64,000 nucleotides of DNA from Trichostrongylus colubriformis (lineage: Eukaryota; Nematoda; Chromadorea; Rhabditida; Trichostrongylidae), in the NCBI GenBank assembly GCA_963978905.1, contig OZ022256.1, positions 45,804,001 through 45,868,000 of the forward strand. Direction: 5' to 3'. Under the pieces are notes generated by a model that was given only the letters and a program-made list of their open reading frames with translations, did not search any database and had not been told where the DNA came from. The position numbers and the translations under genes are program-made. This document shows, piece after piece, positions 24,484 to 35,511 of the stretch; position 1 is the stretch's first letter; every line of letters begins with the position of its first letter.

Positions 24484-24774
24484 TATTTGAAACTTTATCC
24501 TCAAGATCATTTTGACATTCGGAGGGGCGGATGTTTCCAAGCGCCTCATCTAGACCATAGATAACGACAGTGCGAGATCGCTTTTCAGTTTCGATAGATT
24601 CAGAGAATTCATTAAGAATTTTACCTTGTAAAGCAAGGAGCATTGGTCCTAGAACTGGGTCATTATTACGTTCAATAATGACCTTGATAAGCTCTGAAGC
24701 AGACATTTTGCTCAAATCAGGCATCAGCGCATATTTGAAGGCGTAACATTTACCAAGAATTTTATTCATACCAA

Positions 24775-25450
24775 ACTGGGCGGCCTCGCCGGCCCATCCT
24801 CGTGGGCGGCTTTGCCGCCCCTGCAGGGTGGCTCTGCGGTTTTCTGTTTTGTTGCAGGGAGCGACTTTCGGCTCGCCGCTAGCGCGTCTTTCACATGCGC
24901 GTTCCGCGCGCATTGCAGCAGGAATAGGCCCTGTGTATAGGGAGCACACATTGCAGAATGGAATGGATAGTATGCGGCTTGTATTTATTGTAAGCAAATC
25001 TCCATCGGCTTTGGTTGAAAACAAGACAGGACACAAGAGACACAAGGGGTAACAAGAGACCCCATACCTACTTACGACCCCTGCCCACTGAAGGCAGATC
25101 CCCCTCAAAGAATGACAGAGTTCGATCCGAACAAAAAAGAAAATCGAAGCATTTAGGAATACAAAAGTAGGGAAGATGGAGCAGAACGGTCAAGAAACCC
25201 GAGAAATAAGACCCCTTCCCACCGTTGATCCAAGTGTGTAAGGCACAATCGAAGAGGAGCAAGCCACGTTAGAAGGAGGGGAGCAGTTGGAGGTGTCTCT
25301 TCGTGATGTCGGGGGCGCTCCCTAGTAGTTGATTTTGAAGATTAAAAGCATCGAGAGACGTGCATGTATCGGTTCCAGGGAAGATACTGGCCTTAATCGA
25401 ATGCAGCACATCACTTACTAATGGTACCGAGGACAAACAGCTACTTTCTG
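24775..25450. other. GC-rich inverted patches, no recognised gene
   Basis: 24775-24920 is markedly GC-rich with short inverted repeats (GGGCGGCTTTGCCGCCC, GCGCGTTCCGCGCGC). It sits just beyond the 5' end of the LINE ORF1 and could be the LINE leader or a separate small element. 25070-25450 has no recognised feature. Confidence 0.3.
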
Positions 25451-25454
25451 AGTG

Positions 25455-26425
25455 TGGTTCTAATAATGGAGTTATGGCGGGTCTAGGCCTAGAACTCATG
25501 TACTCTGTACACATGGGTTGGCTCCTGCCCAATCATAACCTGCTCGACCTCCAAGGCCCTTGCCTATCTTGCTTGTTGTGTGCTCCCTACACTTTGGTCA
25601 GTCCCTACCCACTCCTTACTTGCGCGACTTCAACAGACCCTCTCCTAAACTTTCCCGATTTTCAGCACCTTAGCGAGGACCTAAATTCGTGTATGCATCG
25701 ATTTCGGCGGAAGCCTCGCCCATGGTGGGTGGAGCTAGGCTTAGAACTTGTGTGCTTCCAACACTTTGGTCAGTCCTTACCCAGTCCTTACTCGCACGGC
25801 CTCAACATACCCATTCCTGACCCTTCCGAAATTTTTGGAACCCAGGCGAGGACTTAGAGTTGAGCATCCATCGATTCCGGCGAAAGCCCCACCCGTGGTG
25901 GGCGGAGCTAGGCTTAGAACTTATGTGCTCCGTACACATTGGTCAACCCCTACCCATCCCCAACTTGCCCGACCTCTCCACGTTCCAGTTAAGTTGAGAG
26001 CGGATTATTGACAAACAAACGGACACACGCACACACACATACACACCAAACTTCTGGTTTATATATGAGTAATGGATTTAATTCCATTCCTAACTTGCTT
26101 CTTATGTGCCCGTACATTTTGGTTTACTCAACCTATCCCTAAATTGCCCGACCTCTTCAGGCTCAATCCTAGCTTGTTCAGTTAAGAATGCATTATGCGG
26201 TGAGCGGATTTCCACGCAAGCCCAGCCCACGGTGGGCGGAGCTAGGCTTAGTTCTTATGTGCTCTGTACGCTTGAGTCAGCCCCTACCCAACCAACTTGC
26301 CCGACCTCTCCAGGCTGCAGATCAGTTAAGAATGCATTATGCGGTGTGTGGACAGAAAGTGACACACACACACGCACACACAGACAAACACACCAAACTT
26401 CTGCTTTATATATATGTATAGGATG
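25455..26425 (+). repeat. tandem-unit element, ~170-bp unit subfamily with CA tails
   Basis: A diverged unit containing GGTGGGCGGAGCTAGGCTTAG, then a ...TGTGCTC.GTACAC.TTGGTCA... stretch, recurs at 25483, 25735, 25908 and 26242, so spacing is near 170 or multiples. Two sub-blocks each end in a CA microsatellite followed by TTTATATATG (26040-26070) or TATATATGTATAGGAT (26400-26424). The ending resembles TATATATAGTAGGAT of the 146-bp array elements, suggesting a related family. Not coding. Confidence 0.5.
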
Positions 26426-26429
26426 ATAG

Positions 26430-26764
26430 TCCGAAACGAAAGCGTAGCCGACCATTGGTAATGTGCTCGTCCTCTGATGACAAAGGATAAGGCTTAAAAG
26501 TCATGCAAGTGATGAGGCAGGGTTGAAGAGAGAAAAAACGGAAAGAAAAATTGGAAATTCAATAGGAGCCGTGTAATGCGCTCCGCTGCGCCCCATCTGA
26601 TCGCCGCGTAGCTATTGCGGCAGCGACACGGCGATCATATGGAGCGTATCTTCTCTACATCAAATGTGGACATTTTTTGAATACTTGAAACTTCGCTTGG
26701 ACTCCATCTTTCGAAATACTGTGAACTGTTACTACAAGGATGCTGAGTTATGGGCAAAAGCTTC
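26430..26764. repeat. dispersed repeat, related to 29225-29450
   Basis: Shared wording with 29225-29450: CGAAAGCGT.GCC.ACCA, AATGTGCT, GATGACAAAGGA.AAGGCTTAA.AGTCA, GGAGCC.TGTAAT.CGCTC, CCCATCTGATCG and GGCGATCA. Not coding. Confidence 0.5.
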
Positions 26765-26838
26765 AGTGTCGGATGGGACGCGAGCCCGCCTTCCATGCTT
26801 TCCGGCCATATGTGCTGATCCATTACACTATCGACACC
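26765..26838 (-). other. 74-nt tRNA-like sequence (left of an inverted pair)
   Basis: On the minus strand it starts GGTGTCG and ends CGACACT, a complementary 7-base acceptor stem (one G-T pair). Between are TAGTGTAATGGATCAGCA (A-box-like), a CCGGAAA loop, and GGGCTCGCGTCCC in the place of the T arm. A standard five-pair T stem does not form, so it is probably a pseudogene or SINE head. Its length equals that of the copy at 28611-28684. Confidence 0.5.
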
Positions 26839-26877
26839 CTTTCACCTTAACTCGGCTTCTGAGTGGTATATTTACCA

Positions 26878-28534
26878 CCAGTTGGCTGGCGCAGATTACT
26901 GCGCGTGATTCATGGCGATGTTGGGCAAAGAGGGTGTGTTCGGCCCGATCACAGCGGAGCGGAGATTTCCTTCCCTCTGCTTTCAGCTGAGGTATTGGAT
27001 TGCAAAAAAGCAGAGAAGATGGCGTGATAAAAAAGCATTTTGGTATCGGTATACTTCAATCGCTTCGCATGGAACCCATTTTGCACGTAATCCACATGGA
27101 TCGCGCGCAGTAGTGTGCGTTAGCCAACTGGTCATCATTGGGATTGGGTAGTTTGGAAATCGATGGTTTTGTATTCGATTGCATCGATTGGTAACAAATA
27201 GATCACTTGCTGAGAATCTAATTCGTACACATTGGTGGTAGGCGATATCCCGCTTATCGATGTTTACCGTTTTCGTAAACATGCTTCACTACTTGAAATT
27301 TTACATAGTCTAGCGGTCGATACCCAGTGTTGCTGCAAGTACCGCATTAGAAAATGATTCCGAGTGAACCGCTTGCTTTGCTATCACAAAAATAGGTTGT
27401 ATCATGATTATCAATAGAGATCGCATTATCAAGAGAAACGCACCATTTTTTGGAACGCCAGGCATTGGTCGATACATCGGTCAGTGATATCAGAACATAA
27501 ACAGAATTTGTTCACCCGATGCCACTGCGCATCAGACGCTTTTGCTTAAGCGGTCGTACAATGTTAGCAAGGATTTCACCCCATCCAATTTCTAACGATT
27601 CTTATCAGTCACTGTAAGCCGTTATCAGTTTCACTGAGGCTCCTGTACCCAACAGTACCATTGAGGTACCCGTACCCTACAATACCTGCGAATAAGAACA
27701 TTCCACTGTTGGCCGTAGAAGCAAGCCGGTCTCGGTGACATTACCCTTTCTCAGGCTCCTAATCGAAGCTTATCAACCATTATCAGTTCGGATCACCCAC
27801 TATTAATGTCCCCGTCCCACCCTGCTAAACACCCATGAGTGTCAGCGCTCCTGGATCAACGCGAAAGGCGAAACGAATTCGACGACTCTAGCCTTTTTAC
27901 GCCCCTTATCGAATCTTATCAACCATTATCAGTGCGGGACACCCACCATTGATGTTCCTGCCCCATCCCGCAAAACACTTATAAATGTCAGCACTCTTGG
28001 ATCAAAGCGAAAGGCAAAACTAATTCGACGACATTTGCCTTCTCGTGCTCATTATCAGATCTCATCAACCATTATCAACTTGGATCACCCACCATTAATG
28101 TCCCTGACCCACCCTGCTAAACACCCATGAGTGTCAGCCCTCTTGGATCAACGCGAAAAGCGGAACGGATTTGACGACTCTAGCCTTTTTACGCTCCTTA
28201 TCGAATCTTATCAACCGTTATCAATGCTGGTCATCCACCATTAATGTCCTCGTCCCATCCCGCAAAACACCTAGGAGGGTCAACGCTCTAGGGCCAACGC
28301 GAAAGGCTAAGCGACTTCGGTGACATTTGCCTTCCGAGGCTCCTCATCAGCCCTTATCAGCTGCTATCACTTTCGGTCCACCACCGCTGAGGTTCCCTTG
28401 GCACCCCCTAAATCACTTATAAAATTCAGCGTCCCAGCTTTGCTGCGATGCGAGATATGAATTTCGTGACAGACGGACAAACACACACACAGACACACAC
28501 ACAGACATACTAAGCGAATTATATATAGTAGGAT
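26878..28534 (+). mobile_element. array-bearing element, medium copy (~5 units of 146 bp)
   Basis: The 5' module 26878-27131 has inverted ends CCAGTTGGCTGGCGCA and TGCGTTAGCCAACTGG. A body of ~450 bases follows that matches the 37.9-38.3 kb body. Then come units whose marker (ACCATTAATG or equivalent) falls at 27802, 27948, 28094, 28240 and 28386, exactly 146 bases apart. The CCCAGCTTTGCTGCGATGCG block, a CA microsatellite and the terminus TATATATAGTAGGAT (to 28534) complete it. No similarity to the 37.6-kb copy extends beyond these ends. The plan resembles pearl/Helentron-type elements of other invertebrates, but no replication or helicase gene is present. Confidence 0.7.
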
Positions 28535-28610
28535 AGCTTATACGTGCACACGTTATACGTGTGAGTGCTGATAGGCTATGGTAGGTGTCCCATTCAGAAG
28601 TTGAGTTAAG

Positions 28611-28684
28611 GGTGTCGATAGTGTGATGGATTATCACATATGCCCGGAAAGCATGGAGGGCGGATTCGAGTCCCCTCCGACACT
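28611..28684 (+). other. 74-nt tRNA-like sequence (right of an inverted pair)
   Basis: It begins GGTGTCG and ends CGACACT, giving a seven-pair stem. It contains GTGTGATGGATTATCACAT, an ATGC-CCGGAAA-GCAT stem-loop and GGATTCGAGTCCCC (B-box-like). The T arm folds as a longer stem (GGAGGG...CCCTCC), not the normal five pairs. It and its neighbours GAGTTAAGG (5') and GAAGCTTTTGCCCATAACTC (3') are inverted copies of the sequence around 26765-26838, on the other side of the array element. Confidence 0.5.
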
Positions 28685-28689
28685 GAAGC

Positions 28690-29224
28690 TTTTGCCCATA
28701 ACTCAGCATCGTTGTAGTAACTTTCGCATCGCGGGCTGCGGCGATAATCAGCAGCTATCAAAATTAAAAATATCAAAACTGTGAACTGTTTTCTTATTAA
28801 CTTCCTGAAATCAATCTGTTGGCTCCTCAGTTTACCTGACGATTGCGTAACTCTCTATATGGAAATCCAGTCAAGGAAAGTTTCGAAAAATTTCAAAGGC
28901 TTTCATTTTAAATGCTCGTAACCAGGGCTAAGCGTCCAGATGAGGAAAGTTTTCAAAAAATACGACCCCCCCCCAAAAAAAGGGAACCTTAATACGACCC
29001 CCCCCCCCTTCCTTCAGGTTTCGCTTCTTCTGTGGTTTCTACTGAGCCAGTGCCATCCACCAGGGAAATTAAGAGCCTACGGTAAAAAAAATACTGAGGC
29101 CAAACCAAACGCGTGACAAAAGAGAGAAATAAGGACCTAACAAAGCTTATTCCTCATATTCCAAAACAAAATTGTCTAACATAAGAACCCTACAATTCCA
29201 ATATTTATATTTAGGAGCGAAAGC
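28690..29224. other. noncoding repeat debris with C-runs
   Basis: 28770-28990 resembles 29500-29650 (GAACTGTTTTC..., ATGGAAATCCAG). Two poly-C runs preceded by (A)ATACGA occur at 28962-28976 and 28993-29010, the same motif as at 30355-30385, 32607, 36470-36510 and 63470. No coding sequence. Confidence 0.4.
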
Positions 29225-30390
29225 GTTGCCAACCACTAATAATGTGCTGATGACAAAGGAGAAGGCTTAATAGTCACGCAATTCATAGGGCAGAAATAAA
29301 GGATCAAAAAATAAGAATAGAGAAGTTAAAAGGTAAAAGAAAAGCTAAAAAGGAGCCATGTAATACGCTCTACAGCGACCCATCTGATCGACGGTCGCTA
29401 CTGCGGCTGCGCGCGGCGATCACGATGGAGCGCGTTATCTTCCCCATACTAAATTCCGACCTTCTTAAAATACTCTCAACTTTACCTAGAGCCCATCTTT
29501 CAAACAGCTATGAACTGTTTTCCCAATAACTCCCTCAGACCTATCTATTGGCCACTTGTTTACCCTAATGGTTGCTTAGTTCTCGATATGGGTTTCCAGA
29601 TGAGGATTAGATGAGGAAAATTTCGAAGTGTTTCATTCAAATGGCCAGAACTTCCTTCAAGTTTAACCATATGAGTCCGACTCGTTGAAGCGTGGTCGTC
29701 AAGGTTGTCGTTTCGAATGACTTCCTGAGCTATGCCATATCTTCAAAACGAAGCAAGAAAAGTTCAGGAAAGCTAGTCGAGGGAATTTTTTTCGCCGAAT
29801 TTGCGAGATCTTCCCAAAATTCTTCCGAAAAATTGATTCATTGTTACTGAAATTTTTCTAGTATGCATCCTTAGCTGTCGAAGACCTAGTGAAAGGGCGA
29901 GAAGCGTCGGTCAGCTTCTCTGTGGAATGCGCCATGCATGAGGATTTCATGTACATTCTCAATGAATACAAACGTCTTTCGGTCCGCATAGTGGCCGCTA
30001 ACACTAGATTACGTACCTGCGATCGTAGTAGGATATGAAATAAGTCCATATCAGCTAATTTTTCTTTTTCACCCCATAGTTTCTGGAGTGTTCATCCACG
30101 GTGATACCAGTAGATAGATGCCGCTTCCCACGGCTAATCGGTAAATTTCAGAGGTGTCTCTGTACGTGAAATCGGTGCCAGTGGACCAATGAAAGGGTCG
30201 TTGACATAGGTTGACTTCGTTGTGGATCGCACCATGCATGAGTTTTCCATGATGCTTATGTGAGTAATCGGTTTTATCATTTCTCCCCGCACACTTTAGA
30301 CCTCAGCCTGTGATGTTCTGTTGATCACTTCCTACCTTTATGATTACGACCCCCCTCCTAGCGGACCAAATACGACCCCCCCCCCGTTGA
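29225..30390. repeat. dispersed noncoding repeat, copy 1
   Basis: The stretch from ~29640 to 30385 is repeated at about 31060-31945 in the same orientation: GAATGCGCCATGCATGAGGA, TCGTAGTAGGATATGA..., GCCGCTTCCCACGGCTAATC, TCTCTGTACGTG and finally a ...TACGACC(C)n run next to a GGATTCCTC palindrome. No coding sequence recognised. Confidence 0.5.
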
Positions 30391-31039
30391 GGATTCCTCA
30401 ACGGAGGCTTGACCTTGCTCGTAACTTCCTTCAAACTCAACCTTTTGAGTGTGAATTTGTTGTTCGGGGTCTACAACACTGCCTCTTTCTAAGTACTACT
30501 CAAACTGTACAGGGTGTCCCAGAATTATGGGTGCCTGAATTCATGTTTGTTTGTTTTTCTATACAAATCTATCAATGCTTTTTCTTTCATTCGCTGCTCA
30601 GTCGGTGCACGGGATCTTCTTCTACCAAAATGTATACTTGTCGTGGTAAAGCTCATTTTTTGAGATTTCAAAAGTTTTTAAATGGACTTTGCGGTCACTT
30701 GCTTCAACGGTGACACGCACCTCGCCGACGTTGTTTAAACTAAGAAGTTTTCATGGTCTCAACAGTTAAAGGCAATCCATTGGGGCCAACAACGTCTGGT
30801 AGAGTATATCACGCCGATAGGTCGTTTGGATACCTGTAAGCGGGTCTCTGTAATGATTTGGGGTTCAATGACACGCTCGTGGTTTCCGTCGATTTCGGCG
30901 GGAAGCTTGCGGGAATGTGAACATGAAGAACATGCTATTAGGCATAATGAAATACTAGCCTCACTAGTCCTTCGGAACAATACTTGGTCAGTTTAGCGGC
31001 AATGCGTTTTAATTTATAGAATCGAACTGATTTAAAACT
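30391..31039. other. no recognised gene between two repeat copies
   Basis: A plus-strand frame at 30321-30713 is open but partly runs through the repeat and has no recognisable motif. Nothing else seen. Confidence 0.3.
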
Positions 31040-31945
31040 TATTTTGAGGGAAACCAGTCAAGGGAAGGTTTTCCCATCGAAGTTGCGAGATTTTCTCACG
31101 AATTTTTGAAAGTATGTTCCTCTAAGTCCGAAATGCCTCCGGTGCAAATCCTTCGCTCTCAAATGTCCAGCGGGATGGCTAGCCGGCCTCGCTTCGGGAT
31201 GCGCCATGCGTGAGGATTTCATCCACATTATTCGTAATACATACTTCAGTCCTGTCCGTAATGTAGCCCGCCAGTACTAGTTTACGTTCTTGTAATCGTA
31301 TCGAAATACGAGAGAAGCCCATATTAGCTACTTTTCTGTTTTCATCCCATAGGTTCTCAAGTATCCACCAAGTTGGTACCCGTGGATAGATACCGCTTCC
31401 CAGGCTTAATCGGTGAATTTCGGAGGTCTCTCTGTACGTGGTTTCGGTGCCAGTGGACGTATCACGTCACTTCCATCGACAATCCATTGAGCTAAAGGAT
31501 ACACATTCCCGTGGTCCTTTTGAAATCGTGCCAGTGAACAGGTACCAAGTATCATCCTTGCACCATAGCATAAGTTACGAGCGTTTAGTTACAGAATCTT
31601 GACACCTTGTTCACATTCTGCAATTCCAAGAGGACAATGAGGTCCTGTATATCTATCTTCTGGCTCCGTGCGCTCTCCTCTCTACAATATCGTCTTACGC
31701 TTTTATCTTAAAAAATTGTACCTCACCATGTCTCCATTTTGTGGGGTGCTGCTTTCTACTCCTTCAAGTCTTTAGGTGAAGCTTAAATCAAATACTAGCT
31801 TTGATTTGAGCCCAGTCAGTTCTATCACATACTCCCCTTACACTTCGGACCCTAAGCCTGAAAAAAATCTGTTGATCACTGCTTACCTCAACGATTACGC
31901 CCCCACCCACCTTCCAGCGAATCAAATACGACCTCTGTCGAGAAT
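31040..31945. repeat. dispersed noncoding repeat, copy 2
   Basis: Second copy of the 29640-30385 unit, ending CAAATACGACCTCTGTCGAG at ~31945, where copy 1 has CAAATACGACCCCCCCCCCG. Confidence 0.5.
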
Positions 31946-33138
31946 TACCCGGCGGAGGCTTGTCCCTTTCTAGGTCTTTTGGAAGTGCAAGTGCATGCGG
32001 ACGATTCCCTCTAAGGTCGTGAAACAGATGTTGCCATCATTCTCACGAGACACGCCGAAGAAAACAGAGGGTCTGAAAAGCTCTTCGACGAGATTTTTTA
32101 CGACGCGATCATTAGATATAAGAACGCACAACTCAATTTGAGAGGCGTTCTGGTACGCAGCAGGTCAGCTGCTCCAATGGGCCTTGGGCGACAACTGGGC
32201 TCTTCTCAACGTCTTAGTGCATGAAAGCTATTTTTCTTGAAAGTGAGCACATTTTTTTCTTTTAGTTATTACATTACAATTCCATTTAGCCCCTGTCTTT
32301 GCAATTTCAATTTGCGGTCTTCCGAGTTGGATTTCACGCCTTGGTAGATTACTTTTGGAGTTTAGCTTTTCGTTTTTCACCTTTCTGAACCATTTCATGC
32401 TAGGTCTTCTAAAACTGATAGCTTTCCAGTAATACCAACTGAAGCACCCAGCGCATAATTGATTGCGCGCACACAAAATATCATTGGCACGCACCGCCTC
32501 TATTTTCAACCGCCCATCTTCATGGTATATTCCTGCGTCCGTGGACGGACGGCGGTATTTGGATGAAGAGGTGTAGACAGGGCACTCCGGGAGTCGAGGA
32601 TTCCTCGACAGGGGGGGGGGTCGCACTTGACCGGCCAAGATGGGAAATTTCCTCTAGCCCATCGTACAGTCGAGATCTGCCCCTCATACACGAAAAGAGC
32701 CACCGCTGCTTCGCTGGCTGAATCGCAAATGGGTGTAGGCCATCTTGAAAAGGTGGCCGCCATCATTTATGGGTGCGTTATGCGTTTAGCACTCACCATC
32801 CCACTGCCATGATGACGCAAACCTCATCGTTATGGAAGAGCCTATATACTAGCGGATAGAACCAAGATACTCACATTACCGTAAACTATACCTTTATGTT
32901 AATGCATTGCTACCATAGAGTTCATTGATGCATGCAAGAACGACATGTCCGTATCCATCTAAGAGAAGAAAATACACTATTATTTTAGGCTATACCAGTC
33001 ATACTATCAACGGACTCTAACGAAGACAAGCAATCCAGCAAAGTCTGCTTGTTGTTCACGTTGTTGAATTGTTATAATTTTGTTGCAGTGGTGCATGTAA
33101 ATGGTTAAATGCACATTGTTTAAATAAAAATTAAAGCC
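31946..33138. other. no recognised gene
   Basis: It contains a small hairpin GTCGAGGATTCCTCGAC followed by a ten-G run and TCGCACTTGACCGGCC at about 32594-32635, related to 30385 and 36470. Open frames at 32228-32766 on the minus strand overlap this repeat and show no family motif. Confidence 0.3.
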
Positions 33139-33533
33139 TTATGAAATGTCTCTATCAATATTATCATCATCACGAAAAGCACCAGAAGAAAAGATCATTG
33201 CTTCCGCTCTTTCATGATCCTCTTTTGATAGTCGTATGACGTGTGCATCTGGTCTGCTATTGAGCTTATGCGAGATCATAGAGTGCTGGGCAGATAGCTC
33301 CACAAGATCTTGTGCAGCACCTGAAAACCTGTGCTTTAATTGTCATTGAAGAGGCATGTAGTGGAAAAAAGATACCTGAGATAACTCTCTTCCACATGCT
33401 TCATGAAGCTGTCGGAACTTCAAACGTTGATGGCATGTGGGCCGAAAGTCCTAGATCAGGAAGTGGATTAAGCCACTGCTTAGCCAGAGTTTTGGGCGTA
33501 ACGGTAAGTACACTCGGTCCATCGCGTTGAACT
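33139..33533 (-). pseudogene. two-exon coding remnant with one in-frame TGA
   Basis: On the minus strand, exon a (33376-33533) follows a TATTGCAG acceptor and ends at a CAG|GTATCT donor. A 55-base intron then ends TTTTCAG, and exon b (33139-33320) continues in phase to a TAA. Exon a reads VQRDGPSVLTVTPKTLAKQW, NPLPDLGLSAHMPSTFEVP and then a TGA (33401-33403) before SMWKRVIS. Exon b reads AAQDLVELSAQHSM, RPDAHVIRLSKEDHERAEAM and FSSGAFRDDDNIDRDIS. Short introns and TTTTCAG acceptors fit nematode genes. The TGA makes it a pseudogene unless it is a sequencing error or a polymorphism. Family not recognised. It may be the 3' part of the same locus as 33586-33744. Confidence 0.35.
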
Positions 33534-33585
33534 CTGCAATAGATCTCTGATATGGAGATAAGAACTAACAGTTTTAAGGTAAACT

Positions 33586-33744
33586 TTATGAAGCGCCAAA
33601 TGTTGGTAAAGCTGACGTCACCAGGCTATCCAAGGTTTTAGTTTCTAAGCTGCTCCTTTCACCTCTTGTAAGCGTATTGGCTGTTGAAAAACTGCCTTCG
33701 GGATCGGCATTGCAGGCGGGGATGACAAGAACAGACTTGATGAA
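33586..33744 (-). pseudogene. hAT-like transposase C-terminal fragment
   Basis: The minus-strand frame reads FIKSVLVIPACNADPEGSFS, TANTLTRGERSSLETKTLDS and LVTSALPTFGAS, then TAA. The order P-x-x-N-A-x-x-E-x-x-F-S, then R-S-S-L, then L-x-x-L is that of the hAT dimerisation domain. A TAG at 33745-33747 closes it upstream, so only about 52 codons survive. It could be a domesticated hAT-derived host gene piece, but the stops favour a relic. Confidence 0.45.
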
Positions 33745-33747
33745 CTA

Positions 33748-35091
33748 CATACAAGGAAATTACTCCCCAAAATTATTAATAGTAAATATTAATTTATCTG
33801 AATAACCACGTGAGGAATCCTTAATGCGTATCCGTTGTCGAGCAGCGTTTTATAAAAACGAATGCCGTTCTTGTCTCTACGAAGGTCACACATGCATGCT
33901 TTCTTCTGTCACACACGGCTGAACTGTAATGGGAGGCGCTTCTATTACCTGTAAACGAGCCCTGTGATTTTCACCACTGCAATAGCTCCTTTCATCAAGA
34001 GAAGGACCCGTAAGGGCCCAATAAGAATTGCAGTAAGATATATTATTGAATTCATAAGTACAGAGGCAATGCAACGCGCTACCAGCGCATTCACATCGAC
34101 GAAAAAAAGATGAAAAGAGGGGAGGAGGACTGCAGCTGCTCTGTTCACGGGGAAGTGCACTGATGTATTCACTGTTCACTAGAACATTGAGCATTCAAAG
34201 GGCGTTCACTGATCACTCGCACTAAGGAACATCCTTTCAATGTTATCTGCAACTTGTAGCTGGAGGCCAGTGCATGGCGGATCCCTAAAGCGGAAGCCAC
34301 GAATGTATGTCCTATCTGATAGCCGCACGAGATCATCTCACTAGGCCAACCACTCGAGCCCTTCCAATCACATCTACTGCGAAAGTAGGAGGCATGGCGC
34401 ATACCCAGAGCAAGGACGGAGAGCGCTAAGGTGTTGGTTTTTACTGCACTGCTACCATGAAAGTTGTTCAGAAAGTATGGGGCTGCTTTTGAGGAGGTTT
34501 TGGAAGCTCTCTGTGTGACTCTTTCACGCTCTCGATGGCAAAAAAATTTTCCTCGACATTTCCTCGACTAACATTGCTCAAGATCTAAGCAACGTACAAA
34601 GGAGTTTGAGAGTGCGTTGGAAAGAGCAAGGTCTCTAGTTTCAGAAAAACAACTGTGGTTGCAAAACATCCATCACGAAAAAAGTTATCAAAAAACCTGC
34701 ATGCAATTTTCAACTTTCATGCATTCTCGACTAAACCTCGACTCGCATTCCTCTCTCATTTCTGAACATTTAAAGCAACTAAAATAGTCATTAGAAAGAG
34801 CAAACCTAGTTCTTTCAAAAAAAACAACTGAGTTCCCTAATGATAAAAAATGAGGAAAGTTATGATCGTTCCAACAAGGTCTACTTTCGCGATTTTCAGC
34901 CATTTTTGTCGAATAGCGCGCTTCATTCGCACGCCGCGACGCAGCCGCAGCCCTGCTCTGCGTTTCGACTGTTACCGCGACTTTCACGTTTTTGATTCTC
35001 TAGTTGGTATTCTCTTTGTGGTTTTTTTTATTTGAAACCAGTTTTTCATATTGGTTACGTGATATCTTGTGTTTGAATATTTTTTATGCTC
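33748..35091. other. no recognised gene
   Basis: Short frames on both strands (33886-34194, 34169-34402, 34688-34987) show no motif. 34440-34860 is rich in TTT/AAA with near repeats (CTCGACATTTCCTCGACTAA, CTCGACTAAACCTCGACTCG). Confidence 0.3.
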
Positions 35092-35099
35092 ATTACATG

Positions 35100-35498
35100 G
35101 GTGCTATGGGAGTTAGGGGGGCCAGTGCACTGTGCTCTGCGTCTCTAACGCTATGGTGGAGCGCAGAGAAGCCATAGCGCTAGCTGAATCGGGTTCGAAT
35201 TCTGCATCGAAACTATTCTGATGAAGCAAATTCGTGCTTTTTCTTTTATCCTATGTTAGCCCAACCCTTGGAAAAAGAGATTCCCTTTCCCTAGGCTTAG
35301 GCGAATACGAGTAAGTGGTTGTTTAACCTAGTGTAACGAAATTTTTCGTACTGTGCTAATGGCAAGATAATTCAATCGTTTTCTCAGTTAATTAGCTGTA
35401 TCTAGGCATAAAATAACCTTGAGAGTGCCCGAAAGCGAAAATTGGGTGCGACTTTTGCTTTTGTCGAGTGACCCCCCCCCCCTAACTCCCATAGCACC
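35100..35498. mobile_element. hAT-like MITE (8-bp target duplication)
   Basis: The 8-bp direct repeat ATTACATG flanks it (35092-35099 and 35499-35506). The ends are GGTGCTATGGGAGTTAGGGG and the exact complement CCCCTAACTCCCATAGCACC. An 8-bp duplication is the hAT signature. Inside are a hairpin (CTCTGCG...CGCAGAG, 35138-35170) and GGGTTCGAATTCTGCATCGA at ~35190, which resembles a tRNA T arm. No transposase frame. Confidence 0.7.
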
Positions 35499-35511
35499 AT
35501 TACATGTCCTT

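Larger units (their letters stand above)
18390..24770 (-). mobile_element. CR1-like LINE, split by four insertions
   Basis: Minus strand. ORF1 begins near 24721 (MPDLSKMSASELIKVIIERN, TVVIYGLDEALGNIRPSEC) and resumes past the mariner (FDALQIECRPFEIFCMGKVD, SMTIEERQHEFE). Endonuclease starts at 23243 (CLINARSAVNKTAHLHCFIS, NFKPDIF). It resumes past the hairpin element with FITETWLKSKIRDSE, then LLGDFNLP beyond the Harbinger-like element, and CNNNIDLILS at 21130. RT is at 19180-19700 (DVIYIDLSKVFDKVCHQKLL, SGVPQGGVLSPLL, catalytic LYADDIKIY intact). The 3' domain is at 18605-18868 (HIDYCSQIWSSSSRKN). Removing the insertions (490, 1338, 225 and 900 bp) leaves about 3.4 kb. Frameshifts elsewhere show it is inactive. 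Confidence 0.85.

Noticed and set aside
24449..25108. A single 219-codon minus-strand frame
   Set aside because: Only its second half (from about 24770 down) is LINE ORF1, and its very end is translated mariner terminal repeat; the first half is GC-rich noncoding sequence.
26765..28684. Possible functional tRNA genes
   Set aside because: Acceptor stems pair, but the T arms do not form the standard five-pair stem and position 33 is not U; reported as tRNA-like only.
33312..33530. Plus-strand 72-codon frame ending at a GTAAGT-like site
   Set aside because: The minus strand gives two in-phase exons with good splice borders and, next to it, hAT-like text; the plus frame has no family resemblance and no phase-compatible next exon.
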